Source: Clostridia bacterium (GTDB lineage: Bacteria; Bacillota; Clostridia; Oscillospirales; Acutalibacteraceae). From it: DNA of 7,016 nt. The DNA is taken from contig JAGBSU010000091.1 in assembly GCA_017631705.1 (NCBI GenBank), positions 1 to 7,016 of the forward strand, read 5' to 3'. Below the pieces are notes generated by a model. The model worked only from the letters and a program-made list of their open reading frames with translations, was not told where the DNA came from and searched no databases. How positions within the stretch are numbered: the stretch's first letter is position 1; every line of letters starts with the position of its first letter. Of the stretch, positions 6,631 through 7,016 are shown piece by piece. Position numbers and translations under genes: made by a program.

Positions 6631-6637
6631 GCTGTCA

Positions 6638-7016
6638 TTAATACACGTAGGTGTAAATGGAATCGGCGGTGCTGTTTTTGATGATTAAATCGTAATAGGT
6701 ACGGTAATCAAACTTATACGCATCGGCGGCTTGGTTTTGATACGGTGCAAAGGTGCGCACACGTTCAGTCTTTTTGACGAGCGACGCGCCTTTTTTCGGC
6801 ATCACCAACAAACCAATGCTCTTCGCACTGTCGGTAGCAACAAAACCACCTGCAGTTTCGTCGTGCGTGATTTTGCCGTCGTCGTCGGTGGTCACCGTCG
6901 CACCGTCGTAGAAGGTATAGGCACTCTTCATGCGGTTGTCGGCTACCGGCAAGATTGCCACACCGTTGATGGATTTCACTTTCGTGTTGATTTCACCTTT
7001 TTTGAAATCGTCCACC
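6638..7016 (-). CDS. Phage major capsid protein, C-terminal part (partial at right edge)
   Basis: This frame is open from the right edge and ends at a TAA (complement of 6638-6640), so only about the last 125 residues are visible. The first in-frame GTG at 7013-7015 is probably an internal Val, not the start. Visible landmarks are the early KGEINTKVKSINGVAILPV segment, then GGFVATDSAKSIGLLVMPK, and near the end FAPYQNQAADAYKFDYRTYYDLIIKN. This layout (FxxGEVNTxVxxIDGVxILPV, a variable loop, a GGF..AKxI segment, and a final NQxADAWKxDYRxYHD motif followed by a short aromatic tail) matches, from memory, the C-terminus of capsid proteins in Firmicutes phages. The product would be the HK97-fold shell subunit. 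Being followed at once by a portal gene supports a virion role. Assignment rests on motif recall, so moderately sure. Confidence 0.72.
   Translation of the reverse strand, partial: VDDFKKGEINTKVKSINGVAILPVADNRMKSAYTFYDGATVTTDDDGKITHDETAGGFVATDSAKSIGLLVMPKKGASLVKKTERVRTFAPYQNQAADAYKFDYRTYYDLIIKNSTADSIYTYVY

Noticed and set aside
1..7016. CRISPR array, tRNA, insertion sequence, attachment site or diversity-generating template repeat
   Set aside because: I saw no regularly spaced direct repeats, tRNA-like fold, transposase or reverse transcriptase gene, or duplicated variable region near the fibre gene ends.

Overview
The window is a block of the late, structural gene region of a tailed bacteriophage or prophage. 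Every supported gene lies on the minus strand, so transcription runs from the right edge to the left edge. Genes are tightly packed, with ATGA start/stop overlaps, one direct TAA-ATG junction and short gaps. Most starts have strong AGGAGG-like ribosome binding sites 6-8 nt upstream. Those sites, together with linker motifs common in phages of Clostridia and related groups, suggest a gut-type Firmicutes (Clostridia-like) host. This host call is an inference from sequence style; no host gene is present. The long plus-strand open frames are shadows of the minus-strand genes.

Layout in transcription order. (1) 7016-6638: C-terminal part of a major capsid protein, running in from the right edge. 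(2) 6637-6555: an 83-bp gap with a 12-bp GC-rich hairpin and a TGTGA-N4-TCACA palindrome. (3) 6554-4893: portal protein. (4) 4896-4519: small helical head-tail adaptor, overlapping the portal gene by 4 nt. (5) 4522-2561: large beta-rich tail hub protein of the P22 gp10 'DNA stabilisation/nozzle' type, overlapping the adaptor gene by 4 nt. (6) 2544-2047: charged coiled-coil protein. (7) 2046-1965: 82-bp gap with a weaker hairpin. (8) 1964-723: receptor-binding/tail fibre protein with a BppU-like N-terminus and a pyocin-knob-like C-terminal half. (9) 710-69: second, smaller fibre-type protein with a short collagen-like stretch. (10) 68-1: start of another small gene leaving the left edge.

Read together, these genes build a capsid, its portal vertex and a short tail. 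The portal sits in the capsid vertex, the adaptor and hub close and extend the channel, and the two fibre-like proteins probably provide host recognition. No tape-measure, tail-tube or sheath gene lies between adaptor and fibres, which argues for a podovirus-like short tail. Two aspects stand out. The capsid gene precedes the portal gene, the reverse of the usual terminase-portal-(scaffold/protease)-capsid order. A short-tail hub is also combined with a fibre whose N-terminus resembles baseplate proteins of long-tailed Firmicutes phages. Base composition drops inside the first fibre gene (about 60% to 41% G+C) and further in the second, marking a likely exchangeable host-range module. I see no CRISPR array, RNA gene, insertion sequence or clearly new defence system.
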